From NCBI RefSeq assembly GCF_021731985.1, contig NZ_JAKFWH010000069.1:1-51698 (forward strand): a DNA stretch of 51,698 bases, given 5' to 3'. This document shows positions 8,961-18,829 of this stretch, in pieces (the first letter of the stretch is position 1; each line of letters starts with the position of its first letter). The DNA is from Nitrosomonas sp. (GTDB lineage: Bacteria > Pseudomonadota > Gammaproteobacteria > Burkholderiales > Nitrosomonadaceae). The notes beneath the pieces are model-generated. The model made no database searches and was not told the origin of the DNA. It worked only from the letters and a program-made list of their open reading frames with translations. Both the position numbers and the translations under genes were made by a program.

Positions 8961-10877
8961 TTGAATAACTTAATTAAAAATATGGCCATTTGGCTAGTAA
9001 TTGCACTTGTGTTGATGACCGTATTTAATCAATTCAGCGTACGTCAACCGGCGCAAGTGCCAATGGAATACTCTCAATTCATTTCAGAATTGAATCAAGG
9101 CAGGATCGCTAAGGTTGTCATTGAGGGCCGTACACTTAAAGGTACGAAGTCTGATGGCAGACGCTTCACAACATATGCGCCATCCGATCCCTGGATGGTC
9201 AGCGATTTACTTAAAGCTGGTGTTGTTGTTGAGGCTAAACCGGATGAAGAGCCATCCATGTTGATGAGTATTTTCATTTCATGGTTCCCGATGCTATTAC
9301 TGATTGGCGTATGGATATTTTTCATGCGTCAAATGCAAGGTGGTGGGCGGAATGGCGGCGCGTTCTCATTTGGCAAAAGCAAAGCGCGTATGCTCGACAA
9401 ATCAACCAACACGGTAACTTTCAATGATGTTGCAGGTTGCGAGGAAGCAAAAGAAGAAGTTGCAGAACTAGTCGAATTCCTGCGTGATCCCACCAAATTC
9501 CAGAAACTGGGGGGGCGTATCCCACGCGGCGTATTGATGGTAGGTAGCCCAGGAACGGGAAAAACATTGCTGGCTCGCGCAATCGCAGGGGAAGCGCAGG
9601 TACCATTTTTCAGCATTTCGGGTTCCGATTTTGTTGAAATGTTCGTCGGTGTTGGCGCATCTCGGGTACGTGACATGTTTGAGCAAGCAAAAAAACATGC
9701 GCCTTGCATCATCTTTATTGACGAGATTGATGCGGTAGGCCGTCAACGTGGCGCCGGTCTGGGCGGTGGAAACGATGAACGTGAGCAAACGCTCAATCAG
9801 CTACTGGTAGAAATGGATGGTTTTGAAGGTGCCATGGGCGTTATTGTGATTGCAGCAACCAACCGTCCTGATGTATTGGATCCTGCTTTACTACGTCCCG
9901 GCCGTTTTGACCGTCAAGTTACCGTACCACTACCAGATATACGTGGACGGGAACAAATTCTTCATGTGCATATGCGCAAAGTACCACTTTCGCCTGATGT
10001 AAAAGCAGATATTCTGGCACGTGGCACACCGGGTATGTCGGGTGCAGATCTTGCTAATCTGGTTAACGAAGCTGCGCTATTTGCAGCACGTGGTAACAAA
10101 CGTTTTGTCGACATGGAAGATTTTGAACGCGCCAAAGATAAAATATTTATGGGCGCCGAACGACGTTCTCTTATCATGCCGGAACATGAGCGCAGAAACA
10201 CTGCCTATCATGAATCAGGGCATGCTGTCGTGGCACAATTATTGCCAAAAACAGACCCGGTCCACAAAGTAACTATTATTCCACGAGGCCGTGCTCTGGG
10301 TGTCACCATGCAATTGCCCACAGAAGATCGCTTTAGTATGGAACGTGAAGAAATACTGCAAAGAATCTCGGTTATGTTTGGCGGGCGTATCGCCGAAGAA
10401 GTCTTCATGAAGCAAATGACAACGGGCGCTTCCAATGATTTTGAACGTGCAACAGATCTAGCACGGCAAATGGTAACCCAGTGGGGAATGTCCGATAAGC
10501 TTGGACCGATGGTCTATGGTGAAAATGAAGGCGAAGTTTTTCTGGGTCGTTCAGTGACTACTCATAAAAATATGAGTGAAAAAACTATGCAAACCGTCGA
10601 CGCAGAAGTTCGCCGTATTGTTGATGAACAATATGCGATTGCCCGAAAACTTATTGAAGCCAATAAGGACAAAATCGAAGCCATGACTCAAGCTTTACTG
10701 GAGTGGGAAACGATCGATAGCGACCAAATCAATGATATTATGGAAGGTCGTCCACCACGTCCACCTAAACCACCACAGTCAACAACTTCTTCAACCACAA
10801 GTGGCGAATCATCAGTAAAACCGGATGAACAAGGTGAACCCGCAGCACCGCAGGAAATCGCAAAAGAAGCTGATTAA
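8961..10877 (+). CDS. ftsH: ATP-dependent zinc metalloprotease FtsH
   Basis: This membrane-anchored AAA+ protease degrades unassembled membrane proteins and regulators such as sigma-32 and LpxC. In its 638 residues, TM1 is at about 6-25, a small periplasmic domain follows, and TM2 is at about 100-120. Walker A GSPGTGKT is at 195-202, followed by Walker B IIFIDEID and the second region of homology. The zinc motif HESGH is at 417-421. The tail is rich in Pro, Ser and Glu, typical of the family. The start is TTG at 8961, chosen because AGGAG lies at 8951-8955 and the N-terminus [19 protein letters not shown] matches relatives. A terminator follows at 10896. Confidence 0.96.
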   Translation: MNNLIKNMAIWLVIALVLMTVFNQFSVRQPAQVPMEYSQFISELNQGRIAKVVIEGRTLKGTKSDGRRFTTYAPSDPWMVSDLLKAGVVVEAKPDEEPSMLMSIFISWFPMLLLIGVWIFFMRQMQGGGRNGGAFSFGKSKARMLDKSTNTVTFNDVAGCEEAKEEVAELVEFLRDPTKFQKLGGRIPRGVLMVGSPGTGKTLLARAIAGEAQVPFFSISGSDFVEMFVGVGASRVRDMFEQAKKHAPCIIFIDEIDAVGRQRGAGLGGGNDEREQTLNQLLVEMDGFEGAMGVIVIAATNRPDVLDPALLRPGRFDRQVTVPLPDIRGREQILHVHMRKVPLSPDVKADILARGTPGMSGADLANLVNEAALFAARGNKRFVDMEDFERAKDKIFMGAERRSLIMPEHERRNTAYHESGHAVVAQLLPKTDPVHKVTIIPRGRALGVTMQLPTEDRFSMEREEILQRISVMFGGRIAEEVFMKQMTTGASNDFERATDLARQMVTQWGMSDKLGPMVYGENEGEVFLGRSVTTHKNMSEKTMQTVDAEVRRIVDEQYAIARKLIEANKDKIEAMTQALLEWETIDSDQINDIMEGRPPRPPKPPQSTTSSTTSGESSVKPDEQGEPAAPQEIAKEAD

Positions 10878-10895
10878 TCATCAATCATCTGAATG

Positions 10896-10928
10896 ACGGG
10901 ATACGACCAGAAATCGTATCCCGTTTTT
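10896..10928 (+). terminator. Intrinsic terminator after ftsH
   Basis: A perfect 11-bp stem, ACGGGATACGA (10896-10906) and TCGTATCCCGT (10914-10924), with a 7-nt loop is followed directly by a run of T at 10924-10928. It lies 18 bp after the ftsH stop and separates it from folP. Confidence 0.85.
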
Positions 10929-10975
10929 ACTTCTACATTCCCTTTCTTATTGTAACTTCATGACAGAAAAGCCTT

Positions 10976-11785
10976 ATGCTCTCAACTAATCGCCCACTCA
11001 TCATGGGGGTTATTAATGTAACCCCCGATTCCTTCTCGGATGGGGGACTTTACCTGTCAACGCAACAAGCTATTGCACATGGCAGGAATCTGATTGATGA
11101 AGGTGCCGATATACTGGATATCGGTGGAGAATCAACACGCCCCGGGAGTCAACAAGTCAGCATTGATGAAGAATTAAAGCGCATTATCCCTGTGCTGGAA
11201 GCACTCATAGTTACCAATACGCCTATTTCAATTGATACTTCCAAGCCCGAAGTGATGAAATGCGCAATAGCTGCAGGCGCTTTCATGATTAATGACGTTA
11301 ATGCACTGCGTAGCCCCGGAGCGTTGGAAACTGTCGCACAGAACAATCATGTTCGAATCTGTTTGATGCATATGCAAGGTACCCCTCAAGGTATGCAGAA
11401 AAATCCAGAATACAAAAATATTGTCTCTGAAGTAAAAGATTTCTTGGAGCAGCGTATCCATGCAGCAACGACAGCCGGCATTTCGAAAGATCGATTGATT
11501 ATCGATCCGGGTTTTGGTTTTGGCAAAACACTGCAACATAATCTTGCATTACTCAATCAGCTGGAACATTTGACAACACTGGGTGTTCCGGTATTGGCAG
11601 GTTTATCCCGCAAATCCATGCTTGGAACCATTACCGGAAACAGTGTAGATCGCCGGATTCATGAAAGTGTTGCAGCCGCCTTGCTCGCAGTAGTTAAAGG
11701 TGCAAAAATTGTACGTGTACATGATGTCAAAGCCAGCAAAGATGCGCTTGCTGTCTACAACGCCATGCAGAACTTTGAAGTATAA
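10976..11785 (+). CDS. folP: Dihydropteroate synthase
   Basis: FolP condenses p-aminobenzoate with the pterin pyrophosphate to form dihydropteroate in folate synthesis, and is the target of sulfonamides. The 269 residues form the TIM-barrel family fold, with signatures IMGVINVTPDSFSDGG, DIGGESTRPGS, PISIDTSKPEV, MINDVNALR, LMHMQGTPQGMQ, IDPGFGFGKT and AGLSRKSMLG, and RVHDV at the end. It forms the classic folP-glmM pair with the next gene, 67 bp away. Both follow ftsH, the same order as in E. coli. Confidence 0.95.
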   Translation: MLSTNRPLIMGVINVTPDSFSDGGLYLSTQQAIAHGRNLIDEGADILDIGGESTRPGSQQVSIDEELKRIIPVLEALIVTNTPISIDTSKPEVMKCAIAAGAFMINDVNALRSPGALETVAQNNHVRICLMHMQGTPQGMQKNPEYKNIVSEVKDFLEQRIHAATTAGISKDRLIIDPGFGFGKTLQHNLALLNQLEHLTTLGVPVLAGLSRKSMLGTITGNSVDRRIHESVAAALLAVVKGAKIVRVHDVKASKDALAVYNAMQNFEV

Positions 11786-11852
11786 CAAACAGCAGATTAA
11801 CAAACCAAACGTTCATAAAGATTTTTCCAATCCTGATCAATAATTTCTTAAA

Positions 11853-13214
11853 ATGACTAAAAAATATTTTGGAACTGATGGCATACGCGGGCGTGTAGGT
11901 AAATATCCGATTACACCTGATTTCATCATGCATCTGGGTTATTCTGCAGGCAAAGTTCTGGCGGCTGCCGATTGGCATTTGATGGAAGGGAAGCGTCCAA
12001 CCGTCCTTATTGGCAAAGATACCCGGGTTTCTGGCTATATGTTGGAATCTGCACTGGAAGCAGGATTATGCGCAGCCGGCGTGGATGTCATTTTGTCTGG
12101 ACCGATGCCGACGCCAGCCATAGCTTACCTGATTCGCGCACTGCGATTGCAAGCTGGCATTGTTATCTCAGCATCACATAATCTGTTTGAGGATAACGGT
12201 GTAAAGTTTTTTTCTGCTTTAGGCAGCAAGCTTCCTGATGAAATGGAACACAAAATAGAAGCTGGCTTAAGTGCTCCCATCGAAACCAAACCTTCGGCAC
12301 AGCTCGGCAAGGTACAACGGATTGATGATGCCGCTGGCCGCTATATCGAATTCTGTAAAAGCACTTTTCCCTATCACCTTGATCTGCGCGGATTGCGCAT
12401 TGTGGTCGATTGTGCGCATGGTGCCGCCTATCATATTGCCGGTCATGTCATGCATGAACTCGGCGCCGATGTCGTCACCATTGGTGTACAACCTAATGGT
12501 CTGAATATCAATCATGAATGCGGTGCTACTCATTGCGCCACATTGCAAAAGGCTGTCACACATCACCATGCTGACTTGGGCATTGCACTGGATGGTGATG
12601 GTGATCGCGTCATCATGGTGGATAAGCAAGGCAGGTCGTACGACGGTGATCAATTGATCTACATCATCGCCAAGCATCGTCAGCAGAAAAAAATGCTAAC
12701 CGGCGGAGTTGTTGGCACCTTGATGACCAATCTTGCAATAGAAGCCCAATTCAAGAAACTGCATATTCCGTTTCTCCGCACCAATGTCGGTGATCGTTAT
12801 GTGCTGGAATCACTGCAAGAAAAAGGATGGCATCTCGGTGGCGAGAATTCTGGACATATCATTTGTATGGATAAGCATACGACGGGTGATGGCATTATTT
12901 CCGCTTTGCAAGTTTTGTATGCACTGCGTGATACTAATAAAACACTGGCTGAATTCATGCGCGGCGTCTCCTTATACCCGCAACGCTTAATCAATGTAAG
13001 AATCCCCAAGATGTTTAACTTTAATACTAACAAAGCGATCAAATCCGTACAGCAAGAAGCTGAAACTGATCTGAGTGGCGGCGGACGTGTTCTTATTCGG
13101 GCATCGGGTACAGAACCGCTTATCCGTGTGATGGTTGAAGGTAAATTAAAACATAAGGTTAATTTCTGGGCTGAACGAATCGCTGAAACCGTGCAAGCTG
13201 CCAGCGCTGCATAA
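11853..13214 (+). CDS. glmM: Phosphoglucosamine mutase
   Basis: GlmM converts glucosamine-6-phosphate to glucosamine-1-phosphate on the way to UDP-GlcNAc, peptidoglycan and lipopolysaccharide. In its 453 residues, [12 protein letters not shown] lies at the N-terminus, the active phosphoserine Ser108 in ISASHN, the Mg-binding ALDGDGDR, the sugar loop GGENSGHI, and the phosphate-binding [15 protein letters not shown] at the C-terminus. All four domains of the alpha-D-phosphohexomutase family are present. It is probably co-transcribed with folP. Confidence 0.96.
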   Translation: MTKKYFGTDGIRGRVGKYPITPDFIMHLGYSAGKVLAAADWHLMEGKRPTVLIGKDTRVSGYMLESALEAGLCAAGVDVILSGPMPTPAIAYLIRALRLQAGIVISASHNLFEDNGVKFFSALGSKLPDEMEHKIEAGLSAPIETKPSAQLGKVQRIDDAAGRYIEFCKSTFPYHLDLRGLRIVVDCAHGAAYHIAGHVMHELGADVVTIGVQPNGLNINHECGATHCATLQKAVTHHHADLGIALDGDGDRVIMVDKQGRSYDGDQLIYIIAKHRQQKKMLTGGVVGTLMTNLAIEAQFKKLHIPFLRTNVGDRYVLESLQEKGWHLGGENSGHIICMDKHTTGDGIISALQVLYALRDTNKTLAEFMRGVSLYPQRLINVRIPKMFNFNTNKAIKSVQQEAETDLSGGGRVLIRASGTEPLIRVMVEGKLKHKVNFWAERIAETVQAASAA

Positions 13215-13353
13215 AAAATATCGGCATTCGAATTCCACAATCAGTCTTTCTAGAAACCTATCTGACATACTCATGAAACACTGTATGCTGTATATGATTA
13301 GAGATCTGATATAAAATTGAGTCGAGCCAATCCACTTTATGACAAAAATAAAA

Positions 13354-13387
13354 CTGTCATAATATTGTAATAATTCTGCAATAAAAT
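13354..13387 (+). promoter_or_regulatory. PHO box (three heptamers) and -10 of pstS
   Basis: Three PhoB-type heptamers follow each other at an exact 11-bp period: CTGTCAT (13354-13360), TTGTAAT (13365-13371) and CTGCAAT (13376-13382), separated by AT-only tetranucleotides. TAAAAT at 13382-13387 lies 10 bp after the second heptamer, the usual place for the -10 of PhoB-activated promoters that lack a -35. This predicts phosphate-starvation control of pstS. Confidence 0.75.
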
Positions 13388-13448
13388 ATTGCGTCAACTT
13401 TAAGTAACCTCTCATTACCTTTTATCCACTCATTTGGAGAGCATATAA

Positions 13449-14447
13449 ATGTCGAACTCGGTTCACTTCAGGACGCTCATTGCGACCATGTTTCTCAGCG
13501 CATCAATTACCGCAGGCGTTGCCAATGCCAGTCCGATCGTTAAGATTGATGGTTCCAGCACCGTTTTCCCCATTACTGAAGCTGTCGCTGAAGACTTTCA
13601 GATAGCCAAACGCGGCGCGATCCGTGTCACTGTCGGTATCTCTGGAACCGGTGGTGGTTTCAAGAAATTCTGCCGGAATGAGATTGATATTGTTAATGCT
13701 TCCCGCCCGATTACGCAATTAGAAATGGAAGCATGTAAGCTGGAAGGGGTACAATACATTGAGATGCCGATTGCTTTTGATGCCTTAACCATCGTTGTTA
13801 ATCCAAAAAACACTTGGAGCAAAACCATAACTGTTGATGAACTGAAGAAAATATGGGAACCCGGTGCACAAGGTGTAATCACCAGCTGGAATCAGATAAA
13901 CCCTGCATGGCCTGATAAAAAAATTAAACTTTATGGCCCTGGTGCGGATTCCGGTACATTCGAATACTTCACCGAAGCTATTGTTGGCAAGGCAAAATCA
14001 AGCCGTGGCGATTTTACCGCATCAGAGGATGACAATGTTTTGGTGCAAGGTGTCGCAAGTGACATCTATGCGCTAGGTTTTTTCGGTTTTGCCTATTACA
14101 TAGAAAATAGTAATAAAATTAATGCAGTTGCGGTCGACAGTGGCAATGGTGGCGTAATTCCATCCGCCGCAACGGTAGAGAATAATAGCTACAAGCCATT
14201 ATCACGCCCGATATTCATCTACGTTAATGCCAAATCAGCTGACAAACCTGAAATTAATGAATTCGTTAATTTCTATATGAAGAACGCGGCAGAACTTGTA
14301 ACTGAAGTCAAATACTTCCCGCTTTCCAAAGAAGTATACAATCTCAATATCGAACATCTGAATAAGAAAAAAATAGGTACGGTATTTAAAGGTACGGGAA
14401 CCAACATAAAGCTAGAAGATATACTTAAACTGGAATCCAGTTTATAA
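13449..14447 (+). CDS. pstS: Periplasmic phosphate-binding protein PstS
   Basis: PstS binds phosphate in the periplasm and delivers it to the PstCAB ABC transporter. The 332 residues have a signal peptide (hydrophobic about 9-25, likely cut after GVANA), then the PstS-type solute-binding fold: [41 protein letters not shown] and [13 protein letters not shown], all phosphate-contacting blocks. No pstC, pstA, pstB or phoU follows; a strong terminator does. The gene therefore stands alone in this window, controlled by the PHO box. The ATG is preceded by GGAGAG. Confidence 0.92.
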   Translation: MSNSVHFRTLIATMFLSASITAGVANASPIVKIDGSSTVFPITEAVAEDFQIAKRGAIRVTVGISGTGGGFKKFCRNEIDIVNASRPITQLEMEACKLEGVQYIEMPIAFDALTIVVNPKNTWSKTITVDELKKIWEPGAQGVITSWNQINPAWPDKKIKLYGPGADSGTFEYFTEAIVGKAKSSRGDFTASEDDNVLVQGVASDIYALGFFGFAYYIENSNKINAVAVDSGNGGVIPSAATVENNSYKPLSRPIFIYVNAKSADKPEINEFVNFYMKNAAELVTEVKYFPLSKEVYNLNIEHLNKKKIGTVFKGTGTNIKLEDILKLESSL

Positions 14448-14504
14448 ACCATTTGAAGACGATTCAGTTCTCAGGCTTCGGTTAAAATAGCCACAGCATC
14501 TCAG

Positions 14505-14570
14505 GGAAGTACTGATTAAATCTTGCGCCTATTTATGCGCTTAGAATTAATCAGTACTTCCTTTTTTTTT
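14505..14570. terminator. Long-stem terminator between pstS and cysG
   Basis: A perfect 15-bp stem has arms at 14505-14519 (begins GGAAGTACTG) and 14547-14561 (ends CAGTACTTCC), and nine T follow at 14562-14570. The 27-nt loop itself contains two GCGC blocks that could pair. It will end pstS transcripts. It lies 25 bp before the cysG start. Confidence 0.85.
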
Positions 14571-14595
14571 GCATTGAGGATTACCCGGAGAAGCG

Positions 14596-16041
14596 ATGGA
14601 TTTTCTGCCAATTTTCTTTAACATCAAAAACAAAACCTGTCTAGTGGTAGGCGCCGGTGAAGTCGCTACGCGCAAAATTATGCTTTTGCTCCAGGCTGGG
14701 GCCAAAGTTTCAGTGGTATCCCCTGAATTGGATACAACGCTGAAAGAATACCTCGTGCATGGCAAAATCAAATTTTTTGCTGAATCTTTTCAACCCGAAC
14801 AACTGGAAGATATTGTTTTAGTTATTGCGGCAACGAATGATCGGGTCACAAACCAATTGGTTTCTGAGGCAGCCCAGCAAAGGCAAATTCCGGTTAATGT
14901 GGTCGATGACCCGGATTTATGTACCTTCATCATGCCTTCCATCGTTGACCGGTCGCCGTTGTTGATTGCCGTATCCAGTGGCGGCCAATCCCCTGTACTG
15001 GCTAGATTGTTACGCGCCCAATTGGAAATTATGATACCGGTCGCCTATGCACGGCTAGCGGCGATGGCCGGGAAGTTCCGTAAGCATGTCAAACAGCATT
15101 TTACGCACCCGGAAAAACGACGTATTTTCTGGGAAGAATTACTGCAAAGCCGATTTACGGAACTGGTGCTGGCTGGAAAGGACAAAGCGGCGCAGGCATA
15201 TCTTCTACAATCCTTGCAGCAAGAAAAAGACAAATCTCCACAAGGAGAGGTTTATCTGGTTGGAGCCGGGCCGGGCAATCCTGATTTACTCACTTTCCGG
15301 GCCATGCGTCTGATGCAACAAGCGGATGTTGTTGTTTATGACCGGCTAGTCTCGCCTGCCATTCTCGATATGGTACGCCGGGATGCCACTCGTATATATG
15401 CCGGAAAGGAACGTAATCGCCACACCCTGGAGCAGGAATCTATCAATCAACTACTGGTACGTCTCGCACAAGAAGGGAAACGAGTGCTGCGGCTCAAAGG
15501 CGGCGATCCTTTTATTTTTGGCCGTGGCGGCGAAGAAATCGAAACTCTGGCCTCCCACCATATTCCTTTCCAAGTTGTACCCGGCATTACCGCCGCTTCC
15601 GGTGTTGCAGCCTATGCAGGCATTCCACTTACACACCGGGATTATGCCCAGTCATGTATTTTTGTTACCGGCCATCTGAAAAATAACAGCGTCGATCTGG
15701 ACTGGTCCCTTCTCGCACATCCTAACCAGACCATCGTAATTTACATGGGGCTGTTGGGTTTGCCTTTTTTATGCCAACAGTTGGTCGCCCACGGCCTGCC
15801 AGATTCCACGCCTGCAGCAATCATTCAGCAAGGCACGACGCAAAAACAGAAGGTCATTACCGGAACATTACAAACACTAGCAGATCTCGCCGCAGCTGAA
15901 AATCTGACTCCACCCACCCTGATAATCGTTGGAGAAGTCGTCCAACTACACCAGAATCTTGCGTGGTTTGAACCAGCCGAAGAAATCTCGCGAACACAAA
16001 TCATCTCAGGGATAGCAACGAACAAGGGTAAGAAACAGTAA
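14596..16041 (+). CDS. cysG: Trifunctional siroheme synthase CysG
   Basis: CysG makes siroheme from uroporphyrinogen III by methylation, NAD-dependent dehydrogenation and Fe chelation, serving sulfite and nitrite reductases. In its 481 residues, CysGB (about 1-210) has the Rossmann motif LVVGAGEVATRK and the catalytic Asp pair NVVDDPDLCTF (Asp104, Asp105). CysGA (about 215-460) is a SAM uroporphyrinogen methyltransferase with VYLVGAGPGNPDLLT, YDRLVS and RLKGGDPFIFGRGGEE. The domain order and length match the E. coli enzyme. GGAGAAG precedes the ATG. It converges with nadC. Confidence 0.95.
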   Translation: MDFLPIFFNIKNKTCLVVGAGEVATRKIMLLLQAGAKVSVVSPELDTTLKEYLVHGKIKFFAESFQPEQLEDIVLVIAATNDRVTNQLVSEAAQQRQIPVNVVDDPDLCTFIMPSIVDRSPLLIAVSSGGQSPVLARLLRAQLEIMIPVAYARLAAMAGKFRKHVKQHFTHPEKRRIFWEELLQSRFTELVLAGKDKAAQAYLLQSLQQEKDKSPQGEVYLVGAGPGNPDLLTFRAMRLMQQADVVVYDRLVSPAILDMVRRDATRIYAGKERNRHTLEQESINQLLVRLAQEGKRVLRLKGGDPFIFGRGGEEIETLASHHIPFQVVPGITAASGVAAYAGIPLTHRDYAQSCIFVTGHLKNNSVDLDWSLLAHPNQTIVIYMGLLGLPFLCQQLVAHGLPDSTPAAIIQQGTTQKQKVITGTLQTLADLAAAENLTPPTLIIVGEVVQLHQNLAWFEPAEEISRTQIISGIATNKGKKQ

Positions 16042-16148
16042 AGTCACAAAAAACATGCGCAACATCATTAATGCAATACCAGATTCCAGAATCAGTTCTT
16101 GCGATAGTCACTTGAGTTTGAATAAGAAAAAAGCTAATCAATTGTATC

Positions 16149-17003
16149 TTATGCTGACTCTCTAAATCGCATCGACAAATCTATCGCTTTGATATTCTTA
16201 GTCAAACTGCCAATAGAGATCCTATCTACACCCGTTTCAGCAACCTGGCGCACGTTCTTCAAGGTAATATCCCCAGATGCTTCCAATATGACTCGTTCAC
16301 CGACTTGCTGGCGAGTCAGCGCAACCGCATCCAATAGCTGATTCAGCGTAAAATTATCTAACAGAACCATACCGGCATCAGCTGTCAGCGCCTCTTGTAG
16401 TTCTAGCAAAGATTCCACTTCAATCTGGATAAAACCCCCTGGCGGCACAATTTCCTGCGCTTTTCTTAATGCTGCCGTTATTCCACCCGCTGCAATAACA
16501 TGATTCTCTTTGATCAAAACCCCATCATACAAGCCAAATCGATGATTGATGCCGCCGCCACACTTCACTGCATATTTCTGCGCCAACCGTAACCCAGGTA
16601 ATGTTTTGCGTGTATCCACAATAGCGGCTTGTGTACCGGCTATTGCATCAACAAAATACTTGGTCTGTGTCGCTACAGCAGACAGCATTTGTAAAAAATT
16701 CAACGCGGAACGTTCGGCTGATAATAAGGCACGGGCTTGTCCTTTAATCTCGCATAGTTTATGCCCTGCCTGAACAGTGTTTCCATCCTTGGCAAACCAA
16801 TGCACTGTTGTTTCTGACGACAAAGCTAAAAAACAAGCTTCAAACCACTGCACTCCGCACAATACCGCATCTTCTCTGCTAACCACCGATGCGCTCAATT
16901 CCTTGTCTCCAGGAATCAAGGATGCCGTCAGGTCGCCAGCGCCAATATCTTCCACCAGCGCCTGCTTTACATTGCGGTCAATTTCAGTATGTAAATCTTG
17001 CAA
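16149..17003 (-). CDS. nadC: Nicotinate-nucleotide pyrophosphorylase (carboxylating)
   Basis: NadC converts quinolinate and PRPP to nicotinate mononucleotide in de novo NAD synthesis. In its 284 residues, the N-terminal QPRTase domain has EDIGAGDLTASLIP. The C-terminal barrel has the signatures DTRKTLPGLRLAQKYAV, GGGINHRFGLYDGVLIKENH, IEVESLLELQEAL and MVLLDNF, with EASGDITL and DRISIGSLT. The start is TTG at 17003, chosen because AAGGTG lies about 7 bases before it and the N-terminus fits relatives. It is divergent from the glutamate-synthase-like gene. Confidence 0.93.
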   Translation of the reverse strand: MQDLHTEIDRNVKQALVEDIGAGDLTASLIPGDKELSASVVSREDAVLCGVQWFEACFLALSSETTVHWFAKDGNTVQAGHKLCEIKGQARALLSAERSALNFLQMLSAVATQTKYFVDAIAGTQAAIVDTRKTLPGLRLAQKYAVKCGGGINHRFGLYDGVLIKENHVIAAGGITAALRKAQEIVPPGGFIQIEVESLLELQEALTADAGMVLLDNFTLNQLLDAVALTRQQVGERVILEASGDITLKNVRQVAETGVDRISIGSLTKNIKAIDLSMRFRESA

Positions 17004-17145
17004 TTATTTCACCTTATTCTTCAATGAAGAACGAAATTATAGTACACCTGATTAACGCTACAGTAATTCCAGTAGCTTTCCAGAATGTTCACTCACAGTA
17101 TTTGAACAGATAGTATATGCTGACACATGCCGATAAGGAGGTTAT

Positions 17146-18633
17146 ATGTCTAGTGCAATTGATTTAATTATCTACAGTATTGCCACCATGCTGGGTCTTG
17201 TCATCGTTGGTATGGTCGTATTCTGGTTCATTCAAGATGTAACGCAGAAAAAACATTCTGTTTTACGCAACTATCCTGTTATTGGGCGGCTACGCTATAT
17301 TTTTGAACGGCAAGGTAAATATTTCCGGCAATATTTTTTTTCCAATGATCGAGATGAAATGCCGTTCAATCGCGCTACACGGGGCTGGATTTACAAGAAT
17401 GCCAAGAATAAAGGCAGCCTCGTCGGTTTTGGTTCTACCAATGACTTGCGCCAGCCCGGTTCGATTATTTTTGTCAATGCTGCTTTTCCTATTCAAGAAG
17501 AAGATCAGTTACCGACACCTTCATTACATATCGGCCAAGGTTATTGTGAATATCCGTTTGAAGCCAAATCCATCGTCAATATAAGCGGCATGAGCTATGG
17601 TGCAATCTCGAAACCAGCTGTGCGCGCGCTATCTCTCGGCGCCGCACAAGCGGGTTGCTGGCTGAATACCGGTGAAGGCGGATTATCTCCTTATCACTTG
17701 GAAAGCGATTGTGATGTGATCATGCAAATTGGCACCGCCAAATATGGCATCCGAGATGAAAGCGGAAATTTCTCGCCCCAACGCGCAAAAGAATTGAGCA
17801 AGGTAGTAAAAGCATTTGAAATCAAGCTATCTCAAGGTGCAAAACCCGGCAAAGGTGGATTACTGCCTGGGAATAAAGTCGGTAGCGAAATTGCTGCCAT
17901 CCGCGGTATTCCTGAGAATCAGGATTCCATCAGTCCGAATCGCCATAAGGACATCAACAATATTGATGAGCTGCTAGATAAAATTATTTTTATCCGAGAA
18001 CTGACCGGGCGGCCTGTAGGCGTCAAAACGGCTATCGGCGGGTGGAATTTTATTAATGAGCTATGTGATAGCATCAACCGCCGAGGACTTGAATATGCAC
18101 CCGATTTTTTGACTATTGATGGCGGTGAAGGCGGCAGTGGCGCAGCACCGCAGACATTGATCGATCATGTCAGCCTACCAATCGCAGAAGCGTTGCCTCG
18201 CGTGGTAGATTCATTACTCCAATCCGGTCTGAGAAACCGCATCCACATCGTTGCGGCGGGAAAATTGGTGACTTCTGCAGAAGGCGCATGGGCGCTCTGT
18301 GCTGGTGCCGATTTTGTAAATACTGCTCGTGGCTTTATGTTCTCATTGGGCTGCATTCAGGCGATGCGCTGCCATCTCAATACCTGCCCAACTGGAATTA
18401 CCACGCATGATGCGCGTTTGCAGAATGGTTTGGTGGTTGAAGAAAAATATCTGCGTGTTGCCAATTATGCCCGGAATGTCAACAAAGAAATTAACATGAT
18501 CGCTCACTCATGCGGCCTACATCACGCACGGCAATTTAAACGTGAGCATGTACGTATCGTTGAAACAGCGGGTAAAAGCGTGGCACTAAATATTCTTTAT
18601 CCCTATCCCGAATCATCCAAGAAAAAAATATGA
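17146..18633 (+). CDS. Membrane-anchored FMN-binding glutamate synthase-like protein
   Basis: 495 residues. A single hydrophobic segment at about 8-30 should anchor it in the membrane. The rest is a glutamate synthase core (Pfam Glu_synthase, FMN barrel) with ISGMSYGAISKPAVRAL, TGEGGLSPYH, KPGKGGLLPG, FLTIDGGEGGSGAAP and a GltB-type cysteine motif with Cys403, Cys409 and Cys414 (CHLNTCPTGI), which in GltB binds a 3Fe-4S cluster. The N-terminal glutaminase domain of GltB is missing, so it cannot use glutamine unaided; the real substrate is unknown. A perfect ribosome-binding site TAAGGAGGT (17134-17142) suggests strong translation. It is transcribed alone. Confidence 0.85.
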   Translation: MSSAIDLIIYSIATMLGLVIVGMVVFWFIQDVTQKKHSVLRNYPVIGRLRYIFERQGKYFRQYFFSNDRDEMPFNRATRGWIYKNAKNKGSLVGFGSTNDLRQPGSIIFVNAAFPIQEEDQLPTPSLHIGQGYCEYPFEAKSIVNISGMSYGAISKPAVRALSLGAAQAGCWLNTGEGGLSPYHLESDCDVIMQIGTAKYGIRDESGNFSPQRAKELSKVVKAFEIKLSQGAKPGKGGLLPGNKVGSEIAAIRGIPENQDSISPNRHKDINNIDELLDKIIFIRELTGRPVGVKTAIGGWNFINELCDSINRRGLEYAPDFLTIDGGEGGSGAAPQTLIDHVSLPIAEALPRVVDSLLQSGLRNRIHIVAAGKLVTSAEGAWALCAGADFVNTARGFMFSLGCIQAMRCHLNTCPTGITTHDARLQNGLVVEEKYLRVANYARNVNKEINMIAHSCGLHHARQFKREHVRIVETAGKSVALNILYPYPESSKKKI

Positions 18634-18829
18634 ACTAGAAACCCGATTTATTCAGCTTCATCGTTAGATACTATTCATATATCAATCATGTGGCACTTCG
18701 CATCATTTTGAGAATAAGAGGGAAAAAGATCCCCTAAATACAGCTTAAGGTTAATGCCTGATTACCGATAATGTATGCCTTATGCTCGGAAACAAATCTA
18801 CTTAACAACAAGTAGTCCTATAATCGACA

